64,000 nt of DNA from Mesorhizobium sp. B2-4-15 (GCF_006658505.1 NZ_VFUZ01000001.1:1-64000), one strand, 5' to 3'; shown: positions 1 through 8,560, counted from the stretch's first letter. The notes: generated by a model from the letters alone, not told the origin. A program made the numbers and translations.

Positions 1-1
1 A

Positions 2-67
2 ACGATCGAGGCCAACGAATGCAAGAACTATTTCGCAAACGCCGGCTACGCTTCCGTCAAAACGTGA
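2..67 (+). CDS. IS630-like transposase, C-terminal end only (partial)
   Basis: The second frame from the left edge reads 21 codons and stops at 65-67. The peptide contains NECKNYFANAGYAS, which resembles the conserved C-terminal tail of IS630-family transposases (ECxNYFxxAGY). The rest of the gene would lie to the left of the window. Only the tail is visible, so whether the element is intact cannot be judged. The assignment rests on this one short motif. Confidence 0.6.
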   Translation, partial: TIEANECKNYFANAGYASVKT

Positions 68-78
68 AACGCTCTAGA

Positions 79-118
79 GCGCGTCGCGCCGAAACGGATT
101 CAGACGACGCGCTTCAGT
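79..118 (+). terminator. Hairpin with T-tract after the transposase end
   Basis: GCGCGTCG at 79-86 pairs with CGACGCGC at 105-112 and is followed by TTCAGTTTTTT. It could terminate the transposase transcript. It may also be part of the palindromic repeat that follows directly. Confidence 0.4.
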
Positions 119-126
119 TTTTTGTT

Positions 127-182
127 TCCATGCATGCCGTTGTCCCCAAACCCGAGATCACTTTTCGGCGGCAATGCATCAG
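127..182. repeat. GATGCATG-type palindromic intergenic repeat, copy 1
   Basis: The segment has outer arms TGCATGCC (131-138) and GGCAATGCA with CCC..AAACC and CTTTT..GG blocks between them. The same order of blocks recurs at 26650-26690, so the two are copies of one repeat family. It abuts the stop codon of the minus-strand gene that ends at 179. Confidence 0.45.
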
Positions 183-748
183 TTTATCTTGTGATAGGTG
201 ACCTTGCCCTCGGGGGATACGATCCGCTGATAGTTGGAGTTTGGCGCTGGAGGCACCGCCGGAGCCGGCTTCCTTCGAGCGGCCCGCGGCAGGTCCTCGA
301 CGGCAGGCTGGGCGTCCGGTTCGGAGGCGCTGGCAACTGCCGCCGGCGCTTCGGCGGGCGGGGAAAGCTCCACGACGCGCGGCTCGTCGCCACCGTGATT
401 TCCCGACATTTCCGGTGCCTGCCGGGCGATGTTGGCGTTGACCTCGCCGAAGCTCGCCCGCAACCGATCATCCAAGGCCTCGAACCGGCTCTGAAATCCG
501 TTGTTGACCGTATCCAGCCGCGCGCTCATTCGCTGCTCGAACTGGCCCAGGTCCTCCAACCGCGCCTCAAGCGCGCGCAGGTCGTTGATGCCACGATAGA
601 GATAGACGGCCGCGGTGGCGTTCAAAAGAGCAAACAGCGTCAGGCCGACACAAACGGCAACGGCAAGTCTGGACCGGCTCTTCTCCTTGTCGAGCAATGG
701 CGGTTCGACCGCTGCCACCAGTTCGTCCGGATCGCTGATCGTCGTCAT
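179..748 (-). CDS. Membrane-anchored coiled-coil protein, last gene of the tad pilus operon
   Basis: This 189-residue protein has a short cytoplasmic N-terminus and one transmembrane segment at about residues 29-51. A charged, probably coiled-coil stretch follows (about 55-105), then an Ala/Pro-rich linker and a short C-terminal tail ending in GKVTYHKIN. I do not recognise a catalytic domain. Its start overlaps the stop of the upstream L,D-transpeptidase gene by 4 bases, so the two are translationally coupled. The topology (anchor, extended linker, conserved tail) would suit a periplasmic scaffold or partner for the transpeptidase, but that role is inference. Confidence 0.75.
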   Translation of the reverse strand: MTTISDPDELVAAVEPPLLDKEKSRSRLAVAVCVGLTLFALLNATAAVYLYRGINDLRALEARLEDLGQFEQRMSARLDTVNNGFQSRFEALDDRLRASFGEVNANIARQAPEMSGNHGGDEPRVVELSPPAEAPAAVASASEPDAQPAVEDLPRAARRKPAPAVPPAPNSNYQRIVSPEGKVTYHKIN

Positions 749-1317
749 TGGACCACCACCTTGGTGCCGACCGGCACGCGCCTGAAAAGATCGATGACAT
801 CGGTATTGGTCAGGCGAAAACAGCCCGACGTCCCGTCAAAACCCACGCCGGAAGGGTCGTTGGTGCCATGGATGCGATACAGTGTATCGCGACCATCCCG
901 AAGCAGGTAGAGCGCCCTGGCGCCGAGCGGATTGTACGGCCCCGCGGGAACCATCTCCGGCAACTCCGGCTGGCGGGCACGCATTTCCCTGGGCGGCCGC
1001 CACTCGGGCCATTCCGTCTTCGCCCCCACCTGGACCGTACCCGTCCAGCCAAATCCATCCCGTCCGACACTGATCTGGTAGCGCAGCGCCTTGCCCTGGC
1101 CGGTCACCAGGTAGAGCGCTTTTTCCTGCTTGCGGATGATGATGGTTCCAACGTTCTCGGCGGTGGGAAACGCCACCATCTTGCGCAGGCTGGGACCCAT
1201 GGCCGGCAATGGCGGGCGGCTGCCCGCCGACGCGATCTGTGCGGCGGCAAGCACCAGCGCCATGCCGACAAGCCAGGCGGCCGTCAGTCGAAAGCGGGGG
1301 TGGCTAGCGGGCCGCAT
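745..1317 (-). CDS. L,D-transpeptidase (YkuD family), exported
   Basis: The protein has 190 residues with a signal peptide whose likely cleavage is after ASA (residue 31). The C-terminal half carries the YkuD signature: His150 in HGTN and the nucleophile Cys166 in SGCFRL, matching the family pattern H...S-x-G-C-x-R. Such enzymes make 3-3 cross-links in peptidoglycan or attach proteins to it. The gene starts inside the end of cpaE and overlaps the next gene by 4 bases, so it is part of the tad transcription unit. This suggests a job in remodelling the wall around the pilus machine. The enzyme class is well supported; the pilus role is inferred from context. Confidence 0.88.
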   Translation of the reverse strand: MRPASHPRFRLTAAWLVGMALVLAAAQIASAGSRPPLPAMGPSLRKMVAFPTAENVGTIIIRKQEKALYLVTGQGKALRYQISVGRDGFGWTGTVQVGAKTEWPEWRPPREMRARQPELPEMVPAGPYNPLGARALYLLRDGRDTLYRIHGTNDPSGVGFDGTSGCFRLTNTDVIDLFRRVPVGTKVVVQ

Positions 1318-2467
1318 CGCCGAGCCGCTCCCGGAACATCTTCTTCAGATCCTTGTTGAAGCGCGCCCGCCCGTCCACTTCCGACGGCAGGATCGCGCGG
1401 TTCAGGGCGTCGGCCAGCAGCGCATTGTCGAGGGCGACCGACTTGATGTTGGGCGCCTTGAAGATCTTCTCCAGCTCGCTGCGCGAGAAGTGGTTGCCGA
1501 ACCATTTGCGCTTGTGCTTGTTGGCCACCAGGGTGATGTTGACGGCATTGCCGCGCAGCTCACGGATTTTCTTGTAGAGCCGTTTGCCTTGCCGCAGCGA
1601 AGCGACATTGAGTTCGAAGACGATGAAGATCTCGTCGCTCGTCGACAGCACGGAATCGTGCCAGGGCGTTTCGAGGTTGGGCAGGTCGATGACGATGTCG
1701 TCGAACCGGTAGGCGACAAGGTCCAGCAGCCGGAAGACGAAATCGGCGCCCTGCGGCTCGAATGGCAGTTGCGGCCGCTCGAAGGCATAAAGGGTGAGGC
1801 CGGAAGGTCGCGACAGCTTGATGACGTCCATGAGCTCGACATCGAGCCGATCCGGCTGGCCAATGATGCCGGCAAGATCGAACTGGTTGAACAGGTTGAG
1901 ATAGGCGCCGCAATTGGCGCTCTGGAAATCGAGATCGACCAGGCAGGTCGACGCCGCGCGTTCGGCCGATTTCGAGGCCAGGAACTCCGCCGCCGAGAGC
2001 GCGAGCGTCGTGGCACCCGCGCCGCCGCTGGCGCTGATGAAGGTGATGATGCGGCTCTTCGCTCCCTGGCTGCCGGTGTCGTGGAAGGTGACGGCGTTGA
2101 GCAGTTCCTTGCCGTCGAGCGGCTTGTGCAGCCAGTCGGAGGCGTTCATGCGTACCAGCACGCGCGTCTGCTCCGAGGTCAACTCATTGGAAACCGCAAT
2201 CAGCGGCACGGTCGCCCACAGCGCGCGCGCCTCGACGATGCCAGGACTGGCGAGCAATTCGCCATCGCCGAGATCGAGGATGACGATGCCCGGGCGCGTA
2301 TCGGCGGGCGGCCCCTTGAGAAAATCACCGGTCTCCGAAATCCGCACGTCATAGATCGCCAGCGCGTCGAGCCGCGTCGCGACATCACGCTTGAAATTCG
2401 GATCCGACGAAAACAGCGCGACCTGCTTTCGCTTGGTCGGCAGAACCTTGGTGTTGATGGCGTTCAT
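1304..2467 (-). CDS. cpaE: CpaE/TadZ-like pilus assembly ATPase-fold protein
   Basis: The 387-residue protein starts at MNAINTKV, chosen because this ATG overlaps the upstream stop (ATGA), although the frame is open further upstream. Residues 15-125 look like an atypical receiver domain (VALFSSDPNF ... IVILDLGDG). From about 138 there is a MinD/ParA-type domain beginning ITFISASGGAGATT. The P-loop position normally held by lysine is alanine, a deviation also known in TadZ proteins. CpaE proteins localise the Tad machinery, often at a cell pole. The neighbours are a TadE-like gene upstream and the L,D-transpeptidase downstream, which it overlaps by 14 bases. Confidence 0.9.
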   Translation of the reverse strand: MNAINTKVLPTKRKQVALFSSDPNFKRDVATRLDALAIYDVRISETGDFLKGPPADTRPGIVILDLGDGELLASPGIVEARALWATVPLIAVSNELTSEQTRVLVRMNASDWLHKPLDGKELLNAVTFHDTGSQGAKSRIITFISASGGAGATTLALSAAEFLASKSAERAASTCLVDLDFQSANCGAYLNLFNQFDLAGIIGQPDRLDVELMDVIKLSRPSGLTLYAFERPQLPFEPQGADFVFRLLDLVAYRFDDIVIDLPNLETPWHDSVLSTSDEIFIVFELNVASLRQGKRLYKKIRELRGNAVNITLVANKHKRKWFGNHFSRSELEKIFKAPNIKSVALDNALLADALNRAILPSEVDGRARFNKDLKKMFRERLGDAAR

Positions 2468-3105
2468 GGATACGTGCTCTTCATGTCTTCGCCCGTGACC
2501 GTGCTCAGCATCGAGGGCATGGTGATGGTTCCGAACCCCATCAGTCCGGCCAGGAAGAAGAACTGGAAGGTCCTGTTCTGCAGGCTGACCGTGATCGTAG
2601 GCACCGGGCCGCCAAGCCGGGTCTGATAGCCAAGGCCCGTGGCCGTGTAGGTGACGACGACGTTGCTCCGCAGCAGGCCGGGGAAGAAGTGGCACATGCC
2701 GGGCCGCTGGTTTGCGGCTAGATTGGGACAGGCGTCGTCATTGGTGTTTGCGGTGTCGCCACGAAAGATGCGGCTGAAATTGGCGGCGCTGAAGCCGCCG
2801 CTGTTGCTGCAGGCGCCCGTGCCGGCGGTGTAGGTGCAGACGAAGGGACCATAGGCGCCGGCGACAATCGGGGCGCCGGGAGACGCGATCGGGCCCGCGG
2901 TCGCGAGGTTGGTTGCCACCGAATCCGATATCGACGCCAGCCGGGCACCAACCTGCACCGCCTTGGTGGCCGCGTTCCATTGGTAGAAGGCGTAACCGAA
3001 ATCGACGAAGCCGAGGACAAGCGAGAACAGCAGCGTCGATACGATGGTCATTTCCACCATCGCCGCACCGTCTTCCGATTTTGCGAAACGCCTGATCATG
3101 ATCAA
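2464..3105 (-). CDS. TadE/TadG-type pseudopilin
   Basis: The 213-residue protein has a short basic leader, then EDGAAMVEMTI and a single hydrophobic helix. This is the class III prepilin processing motif (Gly, then hydrophobic, with Glu at +5). The rest is predicted periplasmic, with several cysteines. TadE/F/G proteins are processed by the prepilin peptidase and help assemble Flp pili. The start codon overlaps the upstream pseudopilin stop, and the stop overlaps cpaE, both by 4 bases. Confidence 0.87.
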   Translation of the reverse strand: MIMIRRFAKSEDGAAMVEMTIVSTLLFSLVLGFVDFGYAFYQWNAATKAVQVGARLASISDSVATNLATAGPIASPGAPIVAGAYGPFVCTYTAGTGACSNSGGFSAANFSRIFRGDTANTNDDACPNLAANQRPGMCHFFPGLLRSNVVVTYTATGLGYQTRLGGPVPTITVSLQNRTFQFFFLAGLMGFGTITMPSMLSTVTGEDMKSTYP

Positions 3106-3632
3106 AACCGGATCAACCGCTCGTCGTGGGAGCCCTGCAGCGTTATCGGACCGATGCCGATGAACGACAGCATCCCGACACCGCTGTATGGGTAGGTACC
3201 GGACGCGCGGACGGTGCAGACTTGCGCCGTGGTGGAGCGATATTGGGTGACGCCGCCCACCACGGTGTCCTGGCAGGAGTTGTTCATGGTCACCGTGACA
3301 TTCGATGTCAGCCAGCCGGAGACACGTGCGGGCGCCGTCCCTGTCGGGTTGCCGAACACCGCAATATTCGCGGCAACGGTGGCACAGTTGATCGCCGTGA
3401 GCCCGGAGTCGGTATACAATTGGCTGTTGCAGCGCGCGGCATAGCGAGCGCCGTCGGTAAGCCCGGCCTCCATCAGCAGCTTGTCATGGATCAGGTTGCC
3501 GAACTCGAACACCCCGGCCGACAAGATCAGCATCAGCGGCGTGATCAATGTCATCTCGACAATCACCGCGCCGCGTTGGTCGTGTCGAAATCGAACAAAA
3601 TATCGGGACAGCATCTTGAACATCGCGGTCAC
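3102..3632 (-). CDS. TadE-like pseudopilin
   Basis: The protein has 176 residues and the same build as its downstream neighbour: a basic leader, DQRGAVIVEMTLI as processing site and helix start, then a periplasmic domain with cysteine pairs. It is a class III (TadE-type) pseudopilin, expected to be cut by CpaA after the glycine. Four-base overlaps at both ends show tight coupling with the large TadG-like gene upstream and the TadE/G gene downstream. Confidence 0.87.
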   Translation of the reverse strand: MTAMFKMLSRYFVRFRHDQRGAVIVEMTLITPLMLILSAGVFEFGNLIHDKLLMEAGLTDGARYAARCNSQLYTDSGLTAINCATVAANIAVFGNPTGTAPARVSGWLTSNVTVTMNNSCQDTVVGGVTQYRSTTAQVCTVRASGTYPYSGVGMLSFIGIGPITLQGSHDERLIRF

Positions 3633-5155
3633 CGATAGAGCTGCGCTTCGTCGCGCAGATAGTTGTCGAGCGTGCCATTGCCGCCTTTGCCGGTGATGTC
3701 GACCAACTCGACGTAAATATTCTTACCGTCCTTGATCGGCTCAGTGATGAAGAAGCTGCCGAATCTCCTCACCGGAATGCCCGTCTGGCGGCCGCTGAAA
3801 TTCGTGCCCGAAGCCTGAAGCGCATTGCAGTCCAGGATTGCGCCGTAAAGCAACCGGCGGTCGGGCGTCGAGATAGGGGTGCCGGCTCCTGCGGGCGGCG
3901 TGCCTTTTTCACCTCCAACCGCTGCATCGCCGACGATACTGTCATTGGTGAGGGGGTTTCCGTCGGGATCGTTTTCGTAACGGTAAACCTCATACCGCGT
4001 CGGGAGGTTGGCACCGGTTCCCGACAGAGCCGCGGGCACGGAACGTGTGGGGTGATTGGCGGCCCAATAACGAGCGAAATTCCAGTCTCCGTCGCCCATG
4101 CGACCGCCCATCATGGTGCAGTTGCCGGCGATCTGGCACGAGTCACGTTCAAGCCCGACACCTTTTGTCGGGTCCGTTTCGTAGGTGACCTTGTTGCTCG
4201 CGACGTACTGGTCCCAGTTTGTGGCACCCTTGCGCACATTGACCGCAGGTCCGTCCGAGTAGTTGGACGAGTTGATACCGAAGCGCGAGTTGATACCGTT
4301 CTCGACAGGGCCCGCATTCTGTCCCGGCTCGGTGTCGACGCCGTCGCGCGAATAACAATTCTGCGGCTTGGAGTCGGCGAGCATCTTTTCGAGCTGGTTG
4401 GCGCCGTTGCCAAATGGAGAAGCCAGGAAAGCGAAGTTACCGGGAAAGTAAGATCCGTCTCCGCGCAGCATGATCTGGCGGCGACGGTATTGCCTGGTTT
4501 GTGCCGCCTGTTCCAGCGTGACGCCGCCGGTAATCGTTGTGTCCTCATACGGGTTGCACATGAAAACGGGCGTGTAATCGCAGACGCCGGATGTGAATCC
4601 GGCAACCGCCGAGGCAGCAACGTTGAAGCCATTGCTGGCCGAATTGCCCGTCAGGAACGACGCCGGGAATATTGCGGCGAAACCGGTCGGTGCCACCTTC
4701 ACTTCAATGAATGCGGTTTCATCTTCGCCGACGGATTGCGTTGCATTGGCATAGTTTGCGCTGGTGACCGGAGTTCCGTCAGACGCGGGTAAGGTCTTGA
4801 GGAAACACCACGAAATGTTGCCGGCGCTGTTGCATCGTGCGGTGCCGCCCGGTTGCCCCGAAGTCAAAGTGAACCGGCCAGTAGAGCCAACGGTCGAGAA
4901 TGCGGCCTGGTTGGTAACCAGCGTTGCCATGGCGCGCTCGGCTCGGGCCCATGAACCGGGCAAGCCATCAAGCTCGGCGGCTCCAGCTAACGCAAAGGCA
5001 TCCGCCGCCTTTTGCAAATCATTGTGGAGGTTATTGACCCGGCTCATGTCGATCGCCAGCAGCGAAAAGCCGATGATCGCCGGCAACGTCACGCTGACGA
5101 GGATCAGCGCTATTCCCCTCTGATCGTGCCAGAACGCGCGAATGGTCCGCAGCAT
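3629..5155 (-). CDS. tadG: TadG-family pilus assembly protein
   Basis: This 508-residue protein starts MLRTIRAFWHDQRG and continues IALILVSVTLPAIIGFSLLAID, the N-terminal Flp-pilus-assembly TadE/G helix found in TadG proteins. A stretch resembling a short VWA-like start (AIDMSRV) follows, then a long periplasmic region. Length fits TadG, the largest member of the pseudopilin-like set, which is usually anchored in the inner membrane. It is the first gene of the tightly overlapping tadG-E-E-cpaE block and lies 69 bp after the small lipoprotein gene. Confidence 0.87.
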   Translation of the reverse strand: MLRTIRAFWHDQRGIALILVSVTLPAIIGFSLLAIDMSRVNNLHNDLQKAADAFALAGAAELDGLPGSWARAERAMATLVTNQAAFSTVGSTGRFTLTSGQPGGTARCNSAGNISWCFLKTLPASDGTPVTSANYANATQSVGEDETAFIEVKVAPTGFAAIFPASFLTGNSASNGFNVAASAVAGFTSGVCDYTPVFMCNPYEDTTITGGVTLEQAAQTRQYRRRQIMLRGDGSYFPGNFAFLASPFGNGANQLEKMLADSKPQNCYSRDGVDTEPGQNAGPVENGINSRFGINSSNYSDGPAVNVRKGATNWDQYVASNKVTYETDPTKGVGLERDSCQIAGNCTMMGGRMGDGDWNFARYWAANHPTRSVPAALSGTGANLPTRYEVYRYENDPDGNPLTNDSIVGDAAVGGEKGTPPAGAGTPISTPDRRLLYGAILDCNALQASGTNFSGRQTGIPVRRFGSFFITEPIKDGKNIYVELVDITGKGGNGTLDNYLRDEAQLYR

Positions 5156-5224
5156 GGCCCTTGCTCCCCTGACGCCAGGACTCCTCGTATGGCCTGGCGC
5201 TGAAACCGCATCCTTCCGTTCAGT

Positions 5225-5524
5225 TCACTGCGTCGTAGTAGTCACACCCGCCCCGCCGACGTTGACCGTGATAGCCGGCGGCGGTGGTGGTGGCGGTGGA
5301 AATTTGTAGTTGTGGGCGACAGTTGCAGCGCGCGTACCGTCGCCTTCGATATGCGTGTTCCTGGAAGCCGGATTGAGCGGGTCAACCGTCTGCAACAGTG
5401 AATTGAACTTTTGGGTATCACCGGCGGCGAGCGTCACCGAATCATAGTGGTTCAGATAGTCCGCGGCGCAGCCACTCAGCGCGCCGGCGCATAGAACGAG
5501 GATCAAGGCGCTATTTCTTGACAT
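5225..5524 (-). CDS. Small lipoprotein in the cpaD position of the tad operon
   Basis: I start this 99-residue protein at MSRNSALILVL because a lipoprotein signal peptide follows at once with lipobox LSGC. The mature part is short and includes DSVTLAAGD and a run of eight prolines near the C-terminus (KFPPPPPPPP), followed by AITVNVGGAG. The start lies inside the end of cpaC (14-base overlap). CpaD, the usual lipoprotein next to CpaC, is about twice as long, so this is either a reduced counterpart or an unrelated lipoprotein. I see no catalytic motif. Confidence 0.75.
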   Translation of the reverse strand: MSRNSALILVLCAGALSGCAADYLNHYDSVTLAAGDTQKFNSLLQTVDPLNPASRNTHIEGDGTRAATVAHNYKFPPPPPPPPAITVNVGGAGVTTTTQ

Positions 5525-6965
5525 AGAGCATCTTGTCCTTCGATTTGAAGTCCAGCATGTGGCCATAAGGGCCGGTGACGCCGTCGCCTGTCTCGTATTT
5601 TCGGATCATGTCCTTGTTCACCTCGAGCTGACCGAGCACAAAGAATTCCGGATCGTTGGCGGGCCGCGTCTTGTCGAAGGGTGTCGCCAGCTGTTCGCCG
5701 GGTTTTACCGGCCGTACAAGATGTGGCGTGACAATGACGACCAGTTCGGTCTCTTCCTTCTGGTTGCTCGAGTTGCGGAACAGCGTGCCGATGATCGGCA
5801 CCTGGCCGAGCCATGGCACCTGGTTCTGTAGTTTGGTGGTCTTGCTGGACAGAAGTCCGCCGACGGCGAAGCTCTGGCCGTCGCGCAGTTCGACGACGGT
5901 GTCAAGCTTGCGATTGGTGAAGATCGGGTCGCCGGCAGTGGTGAAGCCGGTCAGATCGCTGACTTCCGGCGCCAGGTTCATGTGGATCTTTCCGTCGTCG
6001 AGTACGACCGGCGTGAACACCAGGTTGACGCCGAATTGCTTGTAAACGATGCTTATCCTGTCGTCCTTATCGAGAGTGCGGATAGGGACTTCGCCGCCGG
6101 CGTTGAAGCTTGCCTGCTCACCGGAAAGCGTGGTGAGGTTGGGCTCGGCCAGTGTGCGTACCGCACCCTTCGCCTCGAGCGCCTCAATGATCAGATCAAC
6201 TTTGATGTTGCTGTCGATCACCTGGGTGATCAGTGTGGCGAAAGGGTTGGACTTCGACAGCAGACCCGTCACGAGTGTCCCTGGGTCCGCTCCGGCTGGA
6301 GTTGTGGCTGCGATGCCTGTTCCGAAGATGGTTGCACTGCTGCCCCTGCTCCTTAGGGACACACCAAGATCGCGGCCGGCGTTGCGCTTTGCCTCCAGTA
6401 TGCGTACTTCAAGATTGACCTGCTGGCTGTCATCCACCGTGACGGCATTGATGATGTCGTCGGGACCATATTGCTTTGCCACTTCCAGGATGGCCGCCAG
6501 CGTGGCGCCGTCCTTGACATGACCGCCAAGCCTGACCCTGCCGTTGACCGATCCGACTTCGATGCGCGACCTTGGCGCCACCTGACGGATCGCTTGCGCC
6601 ATGTCGCTGACGTCGACGCCGACCTCGATCTGGATGACGCCGAGCGAACGCTTGTCGGTGGAAAACAGATTGACCGTTGTGGTGCCGGCGCTCTTGCCGA
6701 TGACATAGAGCGTGCGGTCGGTCATCGGCTGGGCGTCGGCGATCTTCTGGTCGCCGACGACGATGTCGCCGAGATTGGCATTCACCTGGATTGTCACCGA
6801 TTGCGACGCCGGCAGGAAAACACGGTGGACACTGGGATTGGACACGTCGATGAAGCGATCGGCCGCCTGTGTTCCGGACGCCGCAAGTATGGCCGATAGG
6901 ACCAGTAGGGCGGCCGTCAATCTTCCCAACATTCCACCCATCCCCTCACCCCGTTTGTCCCGCAT
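5511..6965 (-). CDS. cpaC: CpaC/RcpA outer-membrane secretin of the Tad pilus
   Basis: The protein has 484 residues with a signal peptide (cleavage near GTQA-AD). An N-terminal periplasmic domain typical of pilus secretins follows (VSNPSVHRVFLP ... GDIVVGD), then a BON-like stretch, and a C-terminal secretin domain from about residue 240 to 450 (EVPIRTLDKDDRI, LVFTPVVL, LPWLGQVPIIGTLFR-like segment). It forms the outer-membrane pore for the pilus. The start at 6965 has an AGGGGGA ribosome site; an alternative start at 6941 follows a GGGG-rich stretch. The cpaB gene lies 28 bp upstream. Confidence 0.93.
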   Translation of the reverse strand: MRDKRGEGMGGMLGRLTAALLVLSAILAASGTQAADRFIDVSNPSVHRVFLPASQSVTIQVNANLGDIVVGDQKIADAQPMTDRTLYVIGKSAGTTTVNLFSTDKRSLGVIQIEVGVDVSDMAQAIRQVAPRSRIEVGSVNGRVRLGGHVKDGATLAAILEVAKQYGPDDIINAVTVDDSQQVNLEVRILEAKRNAGRDLGVSLRSRGSSATIFGTGIAATTPAGADPGTLVTGLLSKSNPFATLITQVIDSNIKVDLIIEALEAKGAVRTLAEPNLTTLSGEQASFNAGGEVPIRTLDKDDRISIVYKQFGVNLVFTPVVLDDGKIHMNLAPEVSDLTGFTTAGDPIFTNRKLDTVVELRDGQSFAVGGLLSSKTTKLQNQVPWLGQVPIIGTLFRNSSNQKEETELVVIVTPHLVRPVKPGEQLATPFDKTRPANDPEFFVLGQLEVNKDMIRKYETGDGVTGPYGHMLDFKSKDKMLYVKK

Positions 6966-6993
6966 CGGGCAGTCCCCCTAGCCGAGCCGCTTT

Positions 6994-8085
6994 TTATTGC
7001 TGTCTCGGCACGTCATAAGATTCGAGCACCACACCCCGGTAGACGCCGACCGTGGCGCGGACCGGTGGTGGTGGCGGTTCCGCCGGTAGATATTTGACCA
7101 CTTCCTTCACGACCTCGCGCGCCGCCGGCGCCGGGGCCGACACCACGACCGGAGCCGGCTTCACCTTGCTCAACTGATCGAGCTGGCTTCCCACTCGGTC
7201 CACGGCCTGGGCCAGCCCTGTGATCTTGTCATCCGCACGCTTGCGGTCATCCTCCGCGCGCTGACGTTCGGCCGCGGCTGCGGCTTCGGCTGCAGCCTGC
7301 CTGGCCAGTTCAGCCTGTTTTTTGGCGACGTCAGCCGGCATTTCGCCGGTCAGGTCGGAAAGCGTCACCCGCTCGGTTGCCTCGCCCTTGCTGGCGGCGG
7401 CCTGGCGCAGCGCCAGTGACAACTGGCCGGCGCCCGCGGCCAGGGTCAGCTTCTGCGCATCCTTGGTGCTGGCCTCGAGTGTTACGGATTTGACGACCGT
7501 CGGGCTGTCCTTGCTTTCGTCGGCCACCTGGTCGACGGCGAGCACTTTCATGCCTTGCAGCAACACATCGACAAAACTCTGGTCCGCGCCTTCGTCGCTT
7601 CGCACGGTCCGCGTCAGCAAGACGTCGACGCGATCGCCGGGGAAGACGAAACCGGCGACGCCAAGCACGTCGTTGACCCGGATGGACACGGCCTTCATGC
7701 CTTCGCCAAGCACCGCCGAAAGCGTGGCGCGCTGGCCCGGGCCGGTGATCTTGCTCGCAAGGACGGGTTCGTTGACGCCGATCGCCTGCAACGCCTGTTT
7801 GGGGCCCCCGCCAGCGGGAACGTCCTTGGTCAGGAGGTCCTCTGTTGTCTTGAATGCGCCCGCCGGAACCGCACCTGCCGGCCACGCGACTTCGCGCAAT
7901 TTGTCGGCGGAAAGTGTGTCGCCGAACTTCAGCGCCACCGCAGCCACCACGACCGTATCGCGCTGGACATCATTCGTCTGCGCAATCGCGCTGCGCTGGT
8001 TGGCCAGCCAGACATTGGCGAGCACCACTGCAAGCACGCCGAACACGCCGGCGAGGACGATCATGATGACGGTATTTGCGCGCAT
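6994..8085 (-). CDS. cpaB: CpaB/RcpC Flp pilus assembly protein
   Basis: The 363-residue protein has an N-terminal anchor (residues 5-29). A SAF-type domain follows (FGDTLSADKLREVAWPAGAVPAGAF) and then the RcpC/CpaB domain with VNDVLGVAGFVFPGDRVDVLLTR. The last third is an Ala/Glu-rich, probably coiled stretch (about 250-300) and a Pro-rich tail. CpaB works with the secretin in the periplasm. It lies between the second pilin gene and cpaC. Confidence 0.93.
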   Translation of the reverse strand: MRANTVIMIVLAGVFGVLAVVLANVWLANQRSAIAQTNDVQRDTVVVAAVALKFGDTLSADKLREVAWPAGAVPAGAFKTTEDLLTKDVPAGGGPKQALQAIGVNEPVLASKITGPGQRATLSAVLGEGMKAVSIRVNDVLGVAGFVFPGDRVDVLLTRTVRSDEGADQSFVDVLLQGMKVLAVDQVADESKDSPTVVKSVTLEASTKDAQKLTLAAGAGQLSLALRQAAASKGEATERVTLSDLTGEMPADVAKKQAELARQAAAEAAAAAERQRAEDDRKRADDKITGLAQAVDRVGSQLDQLSKVKPAPVVVSAPAPAAREVVKEVVKYLPAEPPPPPVRATVGVYRGVVLESYDVPRQQ

Positions 8086-8187
8086 GACCCAAACCCACTC
8101 AATCGACTACGTCCCCCCGAGGGTCGCCTGTCTCTGGTTGAAAAGAGGCTGGCCCAAGCATTTGCGCCCGAGCCTGCCAGAGTAACC

Positions 8188-8367
8188 CTAAGCAGCAGCA
8201 AGTGTCGTGTTAAGTGTGGTCCACTGGCCGCCGACCCAGGTGCCTACCAGGACCACCGTGGCAATGACCGCTACAGTGATGATCCCGAGCAAGACAGTAT
8301 ATTCGACCATGGCAGCGCCGCTTTCATCGGCGCGGAACTGCCGGGTCATCGTCATGAACTTCCCCAT
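8188..8367 (-). CDS. Flp/Fap-type pilin, downstream copy
   Basis: The 59-residue prepilin starts at MGKFMTM, chosen for the GGAGT ribosome site just upstream and the match to its paralogue. The leader ends at Gly17; AAMVEYTVLL follows, the Flp pilin motif with Glu and Tyr at mature positions 5 and 6. The mature subunit would be 42 residues, almost all hydrophobic helix. It is 412 bp downstream of a nearly identical pilin gene, and the similarity extends upstream of the coding region. Confidence 0.93.
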   Translation of the reverse strand: MGKFMTMTRQFRADESGAAMVEYTVLLGIITVAVIATVVLVGTWVGGQWTTLNTTLAAA

Positions 8368-8560
8368 GCCAATTACTCCTTCGGAGATTTGAATCCGACG
8401 AGGCAAGCTGCGGATGGCATCCATACTCAAGCACGCTCGTCACCCTCATGTCGGCAGCCAACACGTCAGTGCATTGGCACTATGCTGCTATTTGCGCCTA
8501 TTTTGCCTGCCAACGAATTTAAGCTGCCCGCAAAGCCTTGCGGGCCTCGGGATTAGAGTA

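Noticed and set aside
1130..2626. Long open frame (498 codons) on the plus strand opposite cpaE
   Set aside because: It is antisense to a well-supported gene with clear domains. High GC makes long shadow frames common; its translation shows no recognisable domain.
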